Virus record (IMG/VR): IMGVR_UViG_3300020183_000007
Span: 115,609-179,608 of that record
DNA from: a virus
Strand: one strand, 5' to 3'
Length of the DNA: 64,000 nt
Under the pieces are notes generated by a model, which searched no databases, was not told where the DNA came from, and saw only the letters and a list, made by a program, of their open reading frames with translations. A program made the translations under genes and the position numbers. Positions 31,708 through 39,859 of this stretch are shown piece after piece. Each line of letters opens with the position of its first letter. The first letter of the stretch is position 1.

Positions 31708-32079
31708 ATGACTGACATATGGAGTACCTCACCGATATCTGAATTGACCGATGATGATCTTAAATCTTTTCAAGAAATAGTTTTGCGTCATGTCAAAAAC
31801 AAACCTTGTACTTCTGAAGAAAAAACTATACTTTTCAATAATCTTGATTTATGGCTTTTTTGTCTTCGCAATCTTCGTAAAGAATTAGAACTTCAGCTAA
31901 CTCAATTCAAAGTTAATACTAAAGCTGAAATTAAAATTATGCGAAATAATTATGCTTCTCAAGATCAAATTGAAGAATATATTATTGAAGAAAGTCAATG
32001 GAGAAATAATGCTATAAAGTTTCTTACAGCTATTGAGCGTAAAACTTTATATGTAAAACTTATGATTTCTTCAGAGTAA
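31708..32079 (+). CDS. Helical coiled-coil protein (123 aa)
   Basis: The ATG follows AAGGCAAACA, nine bases after the glycosylase stop. Nearly all helix, with heptad spacing at LWLFCLRNLRKELELQ and a charged linker. No motif beyond this. Probably an oligomerising accessory factor. Confidence 0.6.
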   Translation: MTDIWSTSPISELTDDDLKSFQEIVLRHVKNKPCTSEEKTILFNNLDLWLFCLRNLRKELELQLTQFKVNTKAEIKIMRNNYASQDQIEEYIIEESQWRNNAIKFLTAIERKTLYVKLMISSE

Positions 32080-32083
32080 AATA

Positions 32084-32551
32084 ATGATAGATCCTTTAAT
32101 AAAGACACTACATACAGTTCATCTCGTTGAATCTGATATAGATGAAGAGGATTCTCATGCACATCTTCAGTATAATTATTTAAACAATTATTTGTATTAT
32201 AAATATAGTGCTCCAGATGTATATACTTTTGATGAAATTGATAAAATGTCTTCTGAATTTTGTTTATTTTTTGGCAAAGTTAAAGACAAAAATAACCAAT
32301 ACATTCATTCTCCTATACCTCTTTTTACCTTTCGTTATCTGATGTTGGAAGATGGATCTTATTCTTCATACTATGCTGTTAAGAAAAAAGAGGGTTATGT
32401 TGTTGAAGGTTTTTCTTGGTCAAATGGTTTAACATATCAAGTTCGTCAAGATGTTAAAACTATTAATGGTGAATATGTTACTCCTTTTGAAATATATCAA
32501 AGAATTTTGTATGTTGATCATATAACTAAAACTCTTCACAACTACCCTTAG
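32084..32551 (+). CDS. Unknown acidic beta-rich protein (155 aa)
   Basis: Five bases after the previous stop. Tyr-rich with a beta-strand order in the C-terminal half (GYVVEGFSWSNGLTYQVR). No membrane segment, no motif. Its composition and size resemble the 7196 protein. Confidence 0.55.
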   Translation: MIDPLIKTLHTVHLVESDIDEEDSHAHLQYNYLNNYLYYKYSAPDVYTFDEIDKMSSEFCLFFGKVKDKNNQYIHSPIPLFTFRYLMLEDGSYSSYYAVKKKEGYVVEGFSWSNGLTYQVRQDVKTINGEYVTPFEIYQRILYVDHITKTLHNYP

Positions 32552-32559
32552 GATTTTTC

Positions 32560-32856
32560 ATGGCTATTTATACACAACAATCTAAAGACAGTTCTTTTAT
32601 AAAATCAGTTGCCTGGAATTCTAAATCCATGATTTTAATTGTAAATTTTAAAAGTGGTTCTGTTTGGGCTTATTACAGAGTCCCTAAGAAAGTTTATCAA
32701 TCTTTAATATCTTCTTCATCTATGGGTAATTATTTTAATATATCTATAAGAGACATTTATTCTTGTGAAAGACTATCTTTTGCATCTGAAAATTCAGGGT
32801 CGGTGAGCATTGGGCAAAAAGCGGAGCAAAAAGAGGAAATTGAATTACAAGAATAA
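32560..32856 (+). CDS. KTSC-domain protein (98 aa)
   Basis: Residues 12-70 match the KTSC domain, named for its conserved Lys-Thr-Ser-Cys region: SVAWNSKSMILIVNFKSG, then VWAYYRVPKKVYQSLISSSSMG, then YFNISIRDIYSCERL. The domain occurs as a stand-alone phage and bacterial protein or fused to nucleic-acid enzymes; its biochemical role is unknown. A charged tail (EQKEEIELQE) follows. Start at 32560, nine bases after the preceding stop. Confidence 0.75.
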   Translation: MAIYTQQSKDSSFIKSVAWNSKSMILIVNFKSGSVWAYYRVPKKVYQSLISSSSMGNYFNISIRDIYSCERLSFASENSGSVSIGQKAEQKEEIELQE

Positions 32857-32968
32857 TTGTTCTATTTCTTTAAATTTCAGTACTTCTCATGAAATTCATG
32901 ATATAGCAGTACTTGTTTTTGGCACAACTCATTATATAAATTATGATTCTTTGACAAAAACTCGCTAG
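32810..32968 (+). CDS. Possible small overlapping protein (52 aa)
   Basis: A TTG-start frame overlaps the end of the KTSC gene and ends at TAG 32966-32968. The N-terminus is strongly basic (KKRSKKRKLNYK); the rest is beta-rich. No proper ribosome site is visible, so it may be fortuitous. Confidence 0.25.
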   Translation: MGKKRSKKRKLNYKNNCSISLNFSTSHEIHDIAVLVFGTTHYINYDSLTKTR

Positions 32969-32982
32969 TTTAATGGTATAAT
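32951..32982 (+). promoter_or_regulatory. Promoter-like sequence before the 33018 gene
   Basis: TTGACA (32951-32956) and TATAAT (32977-32982) with a 20-base gap, longer than the usual 17, and a TGG-type extended -10. The next gene starts 36 bases after the -10. The spacing makes the -35 assignment doubtful; the -10 is convincing. Confidence 0.4.
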
Positions 32983-33017
32983 ATATTTTTACAGCTATAT
33001 TAACCCAGGAGATCAAT

Positions 33018-33383
33018 ATGTCAAAGAAAATTGAAACATCCCAATTTTCTGCTCAAATACCGCCTACTCTTGATAAGTCAAAACAAAAAAAAGTTAAATC
33101 TCTTGTTAAAAAAGAAAAATTAAAACCATTAATAAAAAATGCTCCTGTTTATCATATTGTTTGGAGAGATGCTTTTTCCGAAACTGATGAGTGGCATGAT
33201 TGTTCCTCAATAGAATCAGGAGATTATATTTGTCATACGATTGGATATCTTATTTCTGATAATTCAAAACCTAATTATTATACTATAGCTTCTACTGTTA
33301 CTATAGATGATCATTTTTGTATGGTGATTAATATACCTAAAGCTATGATAATATCAAAGGAAAAAATATCTTTTCCTCGTTAA
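33018..33383 (+). CDS. Unknown small protein (121 aa)
   Basis: Preceded by CAGGAGATCAATATG. The first 40 residues are Lys-rich (KQKKVKSLVKKEKLKP) and probably disordered; the second half is a beta domain (SGDYICHTIGYLIS). It could bind nucleic acid or a host protein. No family is recognised. Confidence 0.6.
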   Translation: MSKKIETSQFSAQIPPTLDKSKQKKVKSLVKKEKLKPLIKNAPVYHIVWRDAFSETDEWHDCSSIESGDYICHTIGYLISDNSKPNYYTIASTVTIDDHFCMVINIPKAMIISKEKISFPR

Positions 33384-33396
33384 TTAAAGGATCTTT

Positions 33397-33771
33397 ATGG
33401 AGGAAGAACTTATTTGCAAGTCTTGCTCTTCTACCTGGAAAAGAACAAGACTTCGTGGGAGAAAGCCGTTATTATGCCCTGCATGCTCCTCTCTTCAATC
33501 TCATCAGCTGATTGCCAATCAATCTGTTAAATCTTTTATTTCTCAGTCTTCTGTTACATCGTCTGACTTATCTGTGTCCAAAATACACGCTCAACTTCAC
33601 CCTAAACCAGCAAATTATCAAGAGTTACAACAATCTACTAAGAATGGTTCTACTTGGAAATGTCCTGGTTGTGGTTATGTTCTTAAAATGTTTATTTCAT
33701 TGATTGCGCCTCCAACGCATCGTTGCACTCCAGATACTGTTACTCTTAAGGTTATGCAAAGAATTGATTAA
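33397..33771 (+). CDS. Double zinc-ribbon protein (124 aa)
   Basis: Two zinc ribbons: ICKSCSSTWKR with LLCPACSS near the start, and KCPGCGYVLKMF with HRCTP near the end, joined by a Ser-rich linker. The first Cys pairs are CxxC. Probably a nucleic-acid-binding or adaptor protein. It belongs to a small operon with the 33018 and 33790 genes. Confidence 0.7.
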   Translation: MEEELICKSCSSTWKRTRLRGRKPLLCPACSSLQSHQLIANQSVKSFISQSSVTSSDLSVSKIHAQLHPKPANYQELQQSTKNGSTWKCPGCGYVLKMFISLIAPPTHRCTPDTVTLKVMQRID

Positions 33772-33789
33772 ACAAATTAAAGGACGAAC

Positions 33790-33939
33790 ATGCCACAAAA
33801 TTTTTTATCAAAGATTAAATTGTTTTTGAAAAAATTAGTGAGAGCTATCAAAGAATTTCAACAAATTCTTAAACTTTTTGAAATGATAATTTCTTTAATA
33901 TTATTTTATATTACTAAAAAAAAACTTACTTTTTCTTAA
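33790..33939 (+). CDS. Tiny membrane-associated protein (49 aa)
   Basis: ATG after AAAGGACGAAC. A basic amphipathic first half is followed by a hydrophobic helix (MIISLILFYIT) and a Lys-rich end. It could be a holin-like or host-membrane effector peptide, or simply an anchor. It ends six bases before tRNA-Asn. Confidence 0.6.
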   Translation: MPQNFLSKIKLFLKKLVRAIKEFQQILKLFEMIISLILFYITKKKLTFS

Positions 33940-33945
33940 ATTTAT

Positions 33946-34018
33946 TCCGAGATAGCTCAGTTGGCAGAGCAGCTGACTGTTAATCAGCGGGTCGCAGGTT
34001 CGAGCCCTGCTCTCGGAG
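33946..34018 (+). tRNA. tRNA-Asn(GUU)
   Basis: The acceptor TCCGAGA/TCTCGGA is perfect, the D arm is AGCTCAGTTGGCAGAGC, the anticodon loop CTGTTAA gives GUU, and the T arm is GCAGG-TTCGAGC-CCTGC. Confidence 0.93.
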
Positions 34019-34041
34019 CATTTACTGTAGGAGAAATAATT

Positions 34042-34518
34042 ATGGGTATGGATGTTTATGGTAAGAAACCTAAGAAAAAACAGGGAGAATATTTTCGTAA
34101 TAATGTTTGGTATTGGCACCCTTTATGGGATTACTGCTGTTTTGTAGACGATTCTCTTATAGAAAAAGTTCCATATGCTCACAGTAATAGTGGCGATGGT
34201 TTGGGTGCAGTACAATCTCGTAAATTGGGTTTTAAGTTATTACAAACAATTAGAGATGGTTCGGCAGAACTATATGTAAAAAATTATTATGATCATGTGC
34301 AATCTTTGGAAAAAGAGCCTTGCTTTTGCACTAAAATTCAATATATTTCTACCGATCTTCATGATCCAAATGAATCTAATCCTCCTAATAAAGACTGTAA
34401 AATTTGCCAGGGATCTGGATTAGTAGATAATTTTCTTAATCATTATCATATAACAGTAGATAACATAAAACTATTTGCAGAATTTCTTCTTGATTGCGGA
34501 GGATTCTCAATATGTTGA
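34042..34518 (+). CDS. Unknown phage protein of the GMDVYGK type (158 aa)
   Basis: The ATG is preceded by TAGGAGAAATAATT. The N-terminus MGMDVYGKKPKKKQGEYFRN is of a kind found in many phage and environmental proteins of unknown function. A later region has CFCTKIQ, then KDCKICQGSGL, a DnaJ-type CxxCxGxG-like zinc knuckle. It may bind metal or nucleic acid. It overlaps the next gene's start. Confidence 0.7.
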   Translation: MGMDVYGKKPKKKQGEYFRNNVWYWHPLWDYCCFVDDSLIEKVPYAHSNSGDGLGAVQSRKLGFKLLQTIRDGSAELYVKNYYDHVQSLEKEPCFCTKIQYISTDLHDPNESNPPNKDCKICQGSGLVDNFLNHYHITVDNIKLFAEFLLDCGGFSIC

Positions 34519-34766
34519 ATCCGCCAATATGTCCGCGTTGTCTAGGTTATATTCCAAGTAATGCTTTTGCCGGTGAATATCCAGGAGCTATATCTCGCAT
34601 AGATAATAAAACTGAGATATGTTCAGACTGCGGTACAGAAGAATCAATATTAGCTTTAATTGAACGCAAACAATGGCCTATTATTATTTACGAACATCCT
34701 GCGACAATTGATGCTAAAGAACGAGTTAAAACAAGACTCATGATGGAGGTCAATGCTTGTGGCTAA
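34512..34766 (+). CDS. Zinc-ribbon protein (84 aa)
   Basis: The ATG at 34512 follows CGGAGGA; an in-frame ATG at 34494 lacks this. PICPRCLGYIPS and EICSDCGTEE are two CxxC knuckles 29 residues apart, the form of a zinc ribbon with a spacer. The C-terminus is helical. Overlaps the preceding stop. Confidence 0.65.
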   Translation: MLNPPICPRCLGYIPSNAFAGEYPGAISRIDNKTEICSDCGTEESILALIERKQWPIIIYEHPATIDAKERVKTRLMMEVNACG

Positions 34767-34866
34767 AAACGCTGATAAATTTTATTTATTTGTATTTTTG
34801 ACATCCATAGCTTTGTTATTGTCTATAATTGGTGTCCGTATAACTACTGCAATTAGGGAGTATTAA
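34753..34866 (+). CDS. Tiny one-helix membrane protein (37 aa)
   Basis: The ATG is preceded by GGAGG. A 20-residue hydrophobic helix (FYLFVFLTSIALLLSIIGV) lies between short polar ends. It overlaps the zinc-ribbon gene by 14 bases and the next gene by one (TAATG). Confidence 0.65.
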   Translation: MLVAKNADKFYLFVFLTSIALLLSIIGVRITTAIREY

Positions 34867-35177
34867 TGGACTATTTAGCCATGAAACAAGCAATCATAAA
34901 CGCGTTGACACATAAGGTTTCTGTCTTAGAAAAGAATAATGAACACTATTTTGTTCAAATAGAAGATTCTAATTTGATTATGAATGCCCTAGCAAGTGCT
35001 CTCCAGTTAGCGCTTGATTCTTACGAAAATGGTCATCTTTTAACTGATGACGATATTGCCTATTCTCGCGAGGTACTTAAGATATATTCACGATATCATA
35101 ATGATCTTCCTACAGTAGATAAAGTTACCGATCTTCATAATCAAATAGTTAAATTAGTTAGCAGATACAATGACTGA
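34866..35177 (+). CDS. Unknown helical protein (103 aa)
   Basis: Coupled to the tiny membrane gene through TAATG. Acidic and helical, with amphipathic stretches such as SALQLALDSYENGHL. It overlaps the next gene by eight bases. No motif is recognised. Confidence 0.6.
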   Translation: MDYLAMKQAIINALTHKVSVLEKNNEHYFVQIEDSNLIMNALASALQLALDSYENGHLLTDDDIAYSREVLKIYSRYHNDLPTVDKVTDLHNQIVKLVSRYND

Positions 35178-35409
35178 TGACATCATAGCTCGACTGCGAG
35201 ATGCTGCCTGCATTAGTTGCTACGAGTGCACTTGTGGTTATTGTGAGATTCTAGCCGAAGCTGTTGACGAAATTAAGCGACTACGAACCGACCTTGACAA
35301 GTGGAAGTGTATTTCTGATAACTTATACGATTGGACAACAGATGTCCTCCGTTTATACATTAACGCACCATCAATCAAAGCATACCGACGAGAAGTGCAT
35401 GATAACTAA
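35170..35409 (+). CDS. Small Cys-rich protein (79 aa)
   Basis: ISCYECTCGYCEIL holds four cysteines in nine residues (CxxCxCxxC), a likely zinc or Fe-S knuckle, followed by a charged helix with heptad spacing (EAVDEIKRLRTDLDKW). It overlaps the secreted-protein gene after it. Confidence 0.6.
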   Translation: MTDDIIARLRDAACISCYECTCGYCEILAEAVDEIKRLRTDLDKWKCISDNLYDWTTDVLRLYINAPSIKAYRREVHDN

Positions 35410-36241
35410 CCTAATCAAATTCCATATGTTTATATTAATTTTTTTTATTAGTTTATTTTTCTATTTTTTTTTCACATCAAACGTTTTGGCTTATAATTTT
35501 ACTTTAAATAATTCTCAAAAAGTATGTGTTACTTCTGGATCAAATACACCACCTTCTCAAGGAACTCTTTATTGGGTTAATTATTCTAATCCTCCTGCAA
35601 ATCCAGCTTACACATATATTTCTTTAGATTCTTGGGATTCTTTATCAATTGATCAAAAGTTTTATATCAAACCTTCTTGGACTTTTATTTTTTCTGGAAA
35701 TTGTAGTTCTTTAAATGTTACTTATGTATTTTCGGATAACAGTCCTTCTACTACTATTTTTCAATCTATCCCTTCTACTACTGTCATTCCCTTTATTCCT
35801 TCTACTACTATTTTTCAATCTATTCCTCCTTTTACTACCATCCCTAATCTTACTCCTACTACAGAAATTTTGTTGCCTCCAGTTTCTAGTGTAGAACCTT
35901 CTATTCCAACTACTGATACAATTGTTGACAACGAAAAACAAAAGTCTGTCCCTGTTGCCAATACTTTACCTAATTATAATAAAGTTACTACTACCATTTT
36001 TGAATCTACAACTACATTAGCTTATCATTCTGATACGACTCTTACTGATCAAAAAGATCAATCAAAAATTTTACCTCTTGATGATCAACCTAGTCAATAT
36101 GATCCAAAATATGTTGCTCTATACGCACTTATAGCTTTTCTTGTATTTCTTTTACTTAATAATTTTATTAAATATACCCAAATTTATAAGTATGGCCATG
36201 AAACTTGGCCTCAAAGAATATGGAGGGTTTTTTTCAAGTGA
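35399..36241 (+). CDS. Secreted protein with Thr/Pro-rich repeats and C-terminal membrane anchor (280 aa)
   Basis: The ATG at 35399 opens a typical signal peptide (hydrophobic residues 10-28, cleavage near VLAYN). A beta domain (about 30-110) is followed by repeats of the type [17 protein letters not shown] (110-230) and a C-terminal hydrophobic helix ([19 protein letters not shown]) with a basic tail, a stop-transfer or sorting-like end. The frame upstream of 35399 lacks a ribosome site. It could display a domain on the infected cell or be part of the virion. It is overlapped by the collagen-like gene that follows. Confidence 0.65.
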   Translation: MITNLIKFHMFILIFFISLFFYFFFTSNVLAYNFTLNNSQKVCVTSGSNTPPSQGTLYWVNYSNPPANPAYTYISLDSWDSLSIDQKFYIKPSWTFIFSGNCSSLNVTYVFSDNSPSTTIFQSIPSTTVIPFIPSTTIFQSIPPFTTIPNLTPTTEILLPPVSSVEPSIPTTDTIVDNEKQKSVPVANTLPNYNKVTTTIFESTTTLAYHSDTTLTDQKDQSKILPLDDQPSQYDPKYVALYALIAFLVFLLLNNFIKYTQIYKYGHETWPQRIWRVFFK

Positions 36242-37398
36242 AAAAAATTTATAAGATACCTTTATTATTTATAGTAATTTTTTTGTTCGTTTCAATATCT
36301 TATGTTAAAGCTTCTAATACAAATTCAACGCCAACTTCTGTTTTTATACCTATTGCTCCAACAAGAATATTAGACACTCGTTCTTCTTACAAAGTTGGTT
36401 CTCTTGACGGTTCTTCTAGTCCATATATTCTTCAGGTTTCTGGATCAATATCTATTCCTCAATCTAATGTTCAAACTATCGTTCCGTTAAATAGTTATGC
36501 AGTTTCCTTAAATTTAACGGCTACTCAAACTCAAGCTAATAATTTTGGTGGATACATTACAGTATATCCTTGCGGCGAAAGACCCGATGTTTCTAATATA
36601 AATTTTATTAACGATCAAACAATAGCCAACTCTGTTTCGGTCCCACTATCTGAATCTGGGAGTATTTGCATATATGTTTATGGAAGATCTCACATACTTA
36701 TAGACATTGCTGGATATTATCAAGTTATATCTTTTACTGGAGGTCAACTTGTTAGGGGTCCAGCGGGTCCATCAGGTCCACAAGGTCCAGCAGGTGCTAC
36801 GGGAGCTACTGGTGCAACTGGTGCAACTGGTCCTACTGGCCCAACAGGGGCTACAGGTGCAACCGGACCGACTGGCCCGACAGGAGCAACGGGAGCAACA
36901 GGGGCGCAAGGACTTCAGGGCCCAACTGGACCACAAGGTTTACAGGGTTTACCCGGCCCTCAAGGTCCCGCTGGAAATAGTTATACAGTAATGCCTATTT
37001 TAGCTCAAACGTACAGTAATTCTTATTATGACATATTAACTTTTAATGCTTCCTCCGATCAAATAATTCTTGGAGTTAAGTGTCAAAAAGATCTTGGTAG
37101 TGATATCGTAAGACATTATGTCAGAACATCTACACCAACTAATTCAATTATACAAGGCTATTATTTATCCAATCGATTTACATATAACAATTCTTCTGCA
37201 TCGGGCTCTGTTCTCCACGGTATAAACGCTTTTCCTGGTTCAAATAAAGAAATAGCTATTTGGAACGGTGGAGAGACATCTTACGATGGTCACTATGAAA
37301 TTCATATTATGACTCAAACTAATTTTATAGAAATACAATTATTTGTTCAAATTACTTCAAATAATTGTAAATATTCTGTTGCTTATACAGTTTCTTAA
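36238..37398 (+). CDS. Secreted collagen-like protein (386 aa)
   Basis: A GTG start (GGAGGG upstream) overlaps the preceding stop. The order is signal peptide (residues 3-24), a beta-rich N-terminal domain (25-170), collagen-like Gly-X-Y repeats (about 173-249: [27 protein letters not shown]) and a C-terminal beta domain of 135 residues like the trimerising knobs of phage and bacillus collagens. The repeats have Thr and Pro but no Lys, so any hydroxylysine-type modification is unlikely. A secreted form is unusual for a phage fibre, so it may instead be displayed at the infected-cell surface. Confidence 0.75.
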   Translation: MKKIYKIPLLFIVIFLFVSISYVKASNTNSTPTSVFIPIAPTRILDTRSSYKVGSLDGSSSPYILQVSGSISIPQSNVQTIVPLNSYAVSLNLTATQTQANNFGGYITVYPCGERPDVSNINFINDQTIANSVSVPLSESGSICIYVYGRSHILIDIAGYYQVISFTGGQLVRGPAGPSGPQGPAGATGATGATGATGPTGPTGATGATGPTGPTGATGATGAQGLQGPTGPQGLQGLPGPQGPAGNSYTVMPILAQTYSNSYYDILTFNASSDQIILGVKCQKDLGSDIVRHYVRTSTPTNSIIQGYYLSNRFTYNNSSASGSVLHGINAFPGSNKEIAIWNGGETSYDGHYEIHIMTQTNFIEIQLFVQITSNNCKYSVAYTVS

Positions 37399-37459
37399 TG
37401 TTAATTAATTATACTAAACTTATAAATTTATAGTCCATACAATGATTGAGGATGTTACC

Positions 37460-37720
37460 ATGACCAACAGAGACACTTATGATATTGAGCAATATCAAAA
37501 AGAGCAAGCTCTTACAGGAACCAATATACAAATTGCCACGCTAGTCCAGGCAATGATGGAAGCTGAGCCATGTCTTTTCTATAATAAAGAAGAAAACCTT
37601 ATGGCAAATCGCCTTGCCGAAACCCGCGGTGTCGGAGAACAGATAGACATAACCCAGCAATATAACAATCTTTATGCATTTCGTGGAGCTCACCCTGAGT
37701 ATCCATCTACACAGAAGTGA
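37460..37720 (+). CDS. Small acidic protein (86 aa)
   Basis: The ATG at 37460 has TGAGGAT upstream; an in-frame ATG at 37442 is less suited. Mostly helical (VQAMMEAEPCLFYNKEE) with polar ends. No motif is recognised. Confidence 0.55.
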   Translation: MTNRDTYDIEQYQKEQALTGTNIQIATLVQAMMEAEPCLFYNKEENLMANRLAETRGVGEQIDITQQYNNLYAFRGAHPEYPSTQK

Positions 37721-37730
37721 GAAAAATTTA

Positions 37731-37931
37731 ATGAAATCTAGAAAGACACTTTTTATTACAACGCTTCTTGCCGCCGCAGTCAGCCTTGGAGTCAGTGTCG
37801 GTTTGTATTTTTCAAACAACGCATCAGAAACCGACAGACTCAACGGCATTTTTGTCGGCGTATGGGTCCCGTCTATTCTTGCTCTCGGTAGCTTTGTTAT
37901 CAACGCATCTTCGTCAGAAGGCAAGAAGTAA
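37731..37931 (+). CDS. Small two-helix membrane protein (66 aa)
   Basis: Two hydrophobic segments (about 7-28 and 41-59) form a hairpin in the membrane with a short outside loop. ATG at 37731 has GTGAGAAAAA upstream. One base separates it from the next membrane-protein gene. Confidence 0.6.
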   Translation: MKSRKTLFITTLLAAAVSLGVSVGLYFSNNASETDRLNGIFVGVWVPSILALGSFVINASSSEGKK

Positions 37932-38132
37932 ATGTCGCAAGTTTCGTTGTTTATTTTTGGCTCGATAATCTTCTTTATCGCCGTATACGGAGCATTTGTT
38001 TACTTGGTTCAACAAGCCAAGGAATGGGGCCAACGGGACTCCTACGAAAATTCTCAAAGTTCTTTCTATTATGCTGATTCTAAAGGAACTATTTCTAAAT
38101 CTACCCATAATGAGCCGTTGAAGCATTACTGA
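37932..38132 (+). CDS. Small one-helix membrane protein (66 aa)
   Basis: The N-terminal hydrophobic helix (VSLFIFGSIIFFIAVYGAF) is followed by a polar, Ser-rich C-terminal tail. Directly adjoins the preceding gene. Role unknown. Confidence 0.6.
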   Translation: MSQVSLFIFGSIIFFIAVYGAFVYLVQQAKEWGQRDSYENSQSSFYYADSKGTISKSTHNEPLKHY

Positions 38133-38170
38133 TCAATACAAATCTAAATAAATTTTTTCTAGGAGAAATA

Positions 38171-38392
38171 ATGTTTCGTGAACCTATTGAAGAACCAGAG
38201 TATATTGCTCCCACAAAGGATAAGTTTGACGAGCATGATTTGCTAGACGATGTTTCTCGTAAGTGGGGTCCGTATGGCGCTCATGCTGATTTAGTTAAAT
38301 TTATGATTAGCGAAATTTATTTTCTTAGAGAAAAAATTAAAGACCTAGAATCTGAAAAAGAATCTTGGCAAAGATTGTATGCATCAAAATGA
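38171..38392 (+). CDS. Small coiled-coil protein (73 aa)
   Basis: Acidic N-terminus, then a helix with heptad spacing near the end (IYFLREKIKDLESEKESW). ATG after TAGGAGAAATA. Probably oligomerises. Confidence 0.6.
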   Translation: MFREPIEEPEYIAPTKDKFDEHDLLDDVSRKWGPYGAHADLVKFMISEIYFLREKIKDLESEKESWQRLYASK

Positions 38393-38420
38393 AAAATAAT
38401 AATAAAAATAGGAGATATTT

Positions 38421-38528
38421 ATGAGCTTTTTTGCCGGATTCTTTTTCGGTACAACTATAGTACTTGTTAATATTTTTCTTATTAAGTACTTTTTAAACAA
38501 AGATATTTTTACATCTGGTAAAAAATGA
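38421..38528 (+). CDS. Tiny membrane protein (35 aa)
   Basis: ATG after AGGAGATATTT. A 22-residue hydrophobic helix (FAGFFFGTTIVLVNIFLIKY) ends in KDIFTSGKK. It overlaps the next gene by four bases (ATGA). Confidence 0.65.
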   Translation: MSFFAGFFFGTTIVLVNIFLIKYFLNKDIFTSGKK

Positions 38529-38701
38529 AAGTATACAAAGATCCTGCAGAAGAAGCCGCTGCTAAAGCAAATGAACAAATAAAACAAGAACGAATTGCTT
38601 ATCACTACACAATGGCTCCCCTTCAAGATATCAATGATACTCTTAAAGATATCAAATTGTTGTTAAACGATATTCTGGTACTTTTAAAAAAACGAGTTTA
38701 A
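38525..38701 (+). CDS. Tiny helical protein (58 aa)
   Basis: Start overlaps the preceding stop (ATGA). Two amphipathic helices; the second has the pattern DTLKDIKLLLNDILVLLKK and could lie on a membrane or form a coiled coil. No motif is known. Confidence 0.6.
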   Translation: MKVYKDPAEEAAAKANEQIKQERIAYHYTMAPLQDINDTLKDIKLLLNDILVLLKKRV

Positions 38702-38748
38702 TTTATTATTACAACTATAAAACAACATAATTCATTAAGGAGAAAATA

Positions 38749-39090
38749 ATGGCTATGCGCCCAAGCGTTGAGACTCAGATAGAAACAAACCCACGCAAGT
38801 TTGCCATAACTGAGCCAACTAAATTACTCACCCGTATTAACGGTGAGCCACCCATTGGTAGCGGCAAAGGTCGCCGTCGTAATCCAATAATTACAAACAT
38901 TTACAATGAGTTGATAACTAATCGTAATGTTTGGTTCCATGTTAATATACCAATTACCTCAAAGCAGCAGCTTGCTTCAATACGTATGTCGCTTTATTTT
39001 CGTGCTAAGAAAGATAATTTGACTTTGTCAACATCTTCTCTTTACAATGAAAAGATTAAGATGTTTGATCTGTGGGTTCTTTTGGCCTAA
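38749..39090 (+). CDS. Basic protein of unknown function (113 aa)
   Basis: ATG after AAGGAGAAAATA. A basic central region (GSGKGRRRNPII) and an alpha/beta C-terminal half. It may bind nucleic acid. No family is recognised. Confidence 0.6.
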   Translation: MAMRPSVETQIETNPRKFAITEPTKLLTRINGEPPIGSGKGRRRNPIITNIYNELITNRNVWFHVNIPITSKQQLASIRMSLYFRAKKDNLTLSTSSLYNEKIKMFDLWVLLA

Positions 39091-39133
39091 TTCATTACTA
39101 TTTTCTTTGAATTTCTAAATTCAGGGAAGATAA

Positions 39134-39346
39134 ATGACTAAATATTTAGTTAGCGTTACAAGGACACTCGCTATAGAAGCTCAAACACTTAAAGAGGCTA
39201 CAACGATGTCCTTGTACGCTACCTATTATCCAGAATATCTTAATGGTATTGAAAATTTATACTGTGACGTAAAGGTATTGTCAAATGAAAATCAATCCAT
39301 TTCAAACTTTTCAAATTGGCCAGAGAATAAAAGCAATACAGATTAA
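39134..39346 (+). CDS. Unknown small protein (70 aa)
   Basis: Preceded by AGGGAAGATA. A strand-helix-strand pattern (KYLVSVTRTLAIEAQTLKEA) like small phage regulatory or packaging-adaptor proteins. It overlaps the next gene by 62 bases in another frame. Confidence 0.5.
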   Translation: MTKYLVSVTRTLAIEAQTLKEATTMSLYATYYPEYLNGIENLYCDVKVLSNENQSISNFSNWPENKSNTD

Positions 39347-39506
39347 TGATCCGTACACCAAAATTCAATCTGGAGAACACGGAACAATTAATTTTATTGA
39401 TGATTTTAATACTATACATGTTAATTGGGATTCTGGGTCAACATTGGGAGTTATTCCAGAAATTGATGAATTTGAAATCATAGCTCATCAAACTCAAACA
39501 TTATGA
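39285..39506 (+). CDS. DUF4314-like protein (73 aa)
   Basis: The sequence follows the DUF4314 pattern: QRIKAIQINDPYTKIQSGEH, then GTINFIDDFNTIHVNWDSG, then LGVIPEIDEFEII, a small barrel of six strands. These proteins occur in phages and mobile elements with unknown function. It starts deep inside the preceding gene but has a convincing domain. Confidence 0.75.
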   Translation: MKINPFQTFQIGQRIKAIQINDPYTKIQSGEHGTINFIDDFNTIHVNWDSGSTLGVIPEIDEFEIIAHQTQTL

Positions 39507-39541
39507 TATAATATTATTATCTTTATATAAAGGATTATATT

Positions 39542-39667
39542 ATGATAGCGCAGCAATCACCAACTATATTTAGTATTGTTTTTACTTTTGTTGCTATTCT
39601 TGTTACTTCCGGTGTTGTAATAAAAGTATTATCCCTTTTCTTTAGAGAGGATATTGATGATGATTGA
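39542..39667 (+). CDS. Tiny membrane protein (41 aa)
   Basis: ATG after AAAGGATTATATT. One 22-residue hydrophobic helix (FSIVFTFVAILVTSGVVIKV) and an acidic end (REDIDDD). Overlaps the next tiny gene by 11 bases. Confidence 0.6.
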   Translation: MIAQQSPTIFSIVFTFVAILVTSGVVIKVLSLFFREDIDDD

Positions 39668-39734
39668 TCTTATTATTGGTATGGGAATTGCTTCTTTTGT
39701 TATATTAATTGTCCAATTTGTTAAAATAACATAA
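39657..39734 (+). CDS. Very small membrane peptide (25 aa)
   Basis: Start codons at 39657 and 39660 with AGAGAGG upstream. Nearly all hydrophobic (LIIGMGIASFVILIVQFV). At this length chance is possible, but coupling to the preceding membrane gene supports it. Confidence 0.4.
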   Translation: MMIDLIIGMGIASFVILIVQFVKIT

Positions 39735-39859
39735 TATATTTTTAAAAAATAGACCTTAGATCGGGGCCCCACGATATATACTAATTAATATGGTGATATT
39801 CACTTTTTTGGTACACTAAGTTACTATAAATGACAGTTTACTGTTTTTAAAGGACTTTT

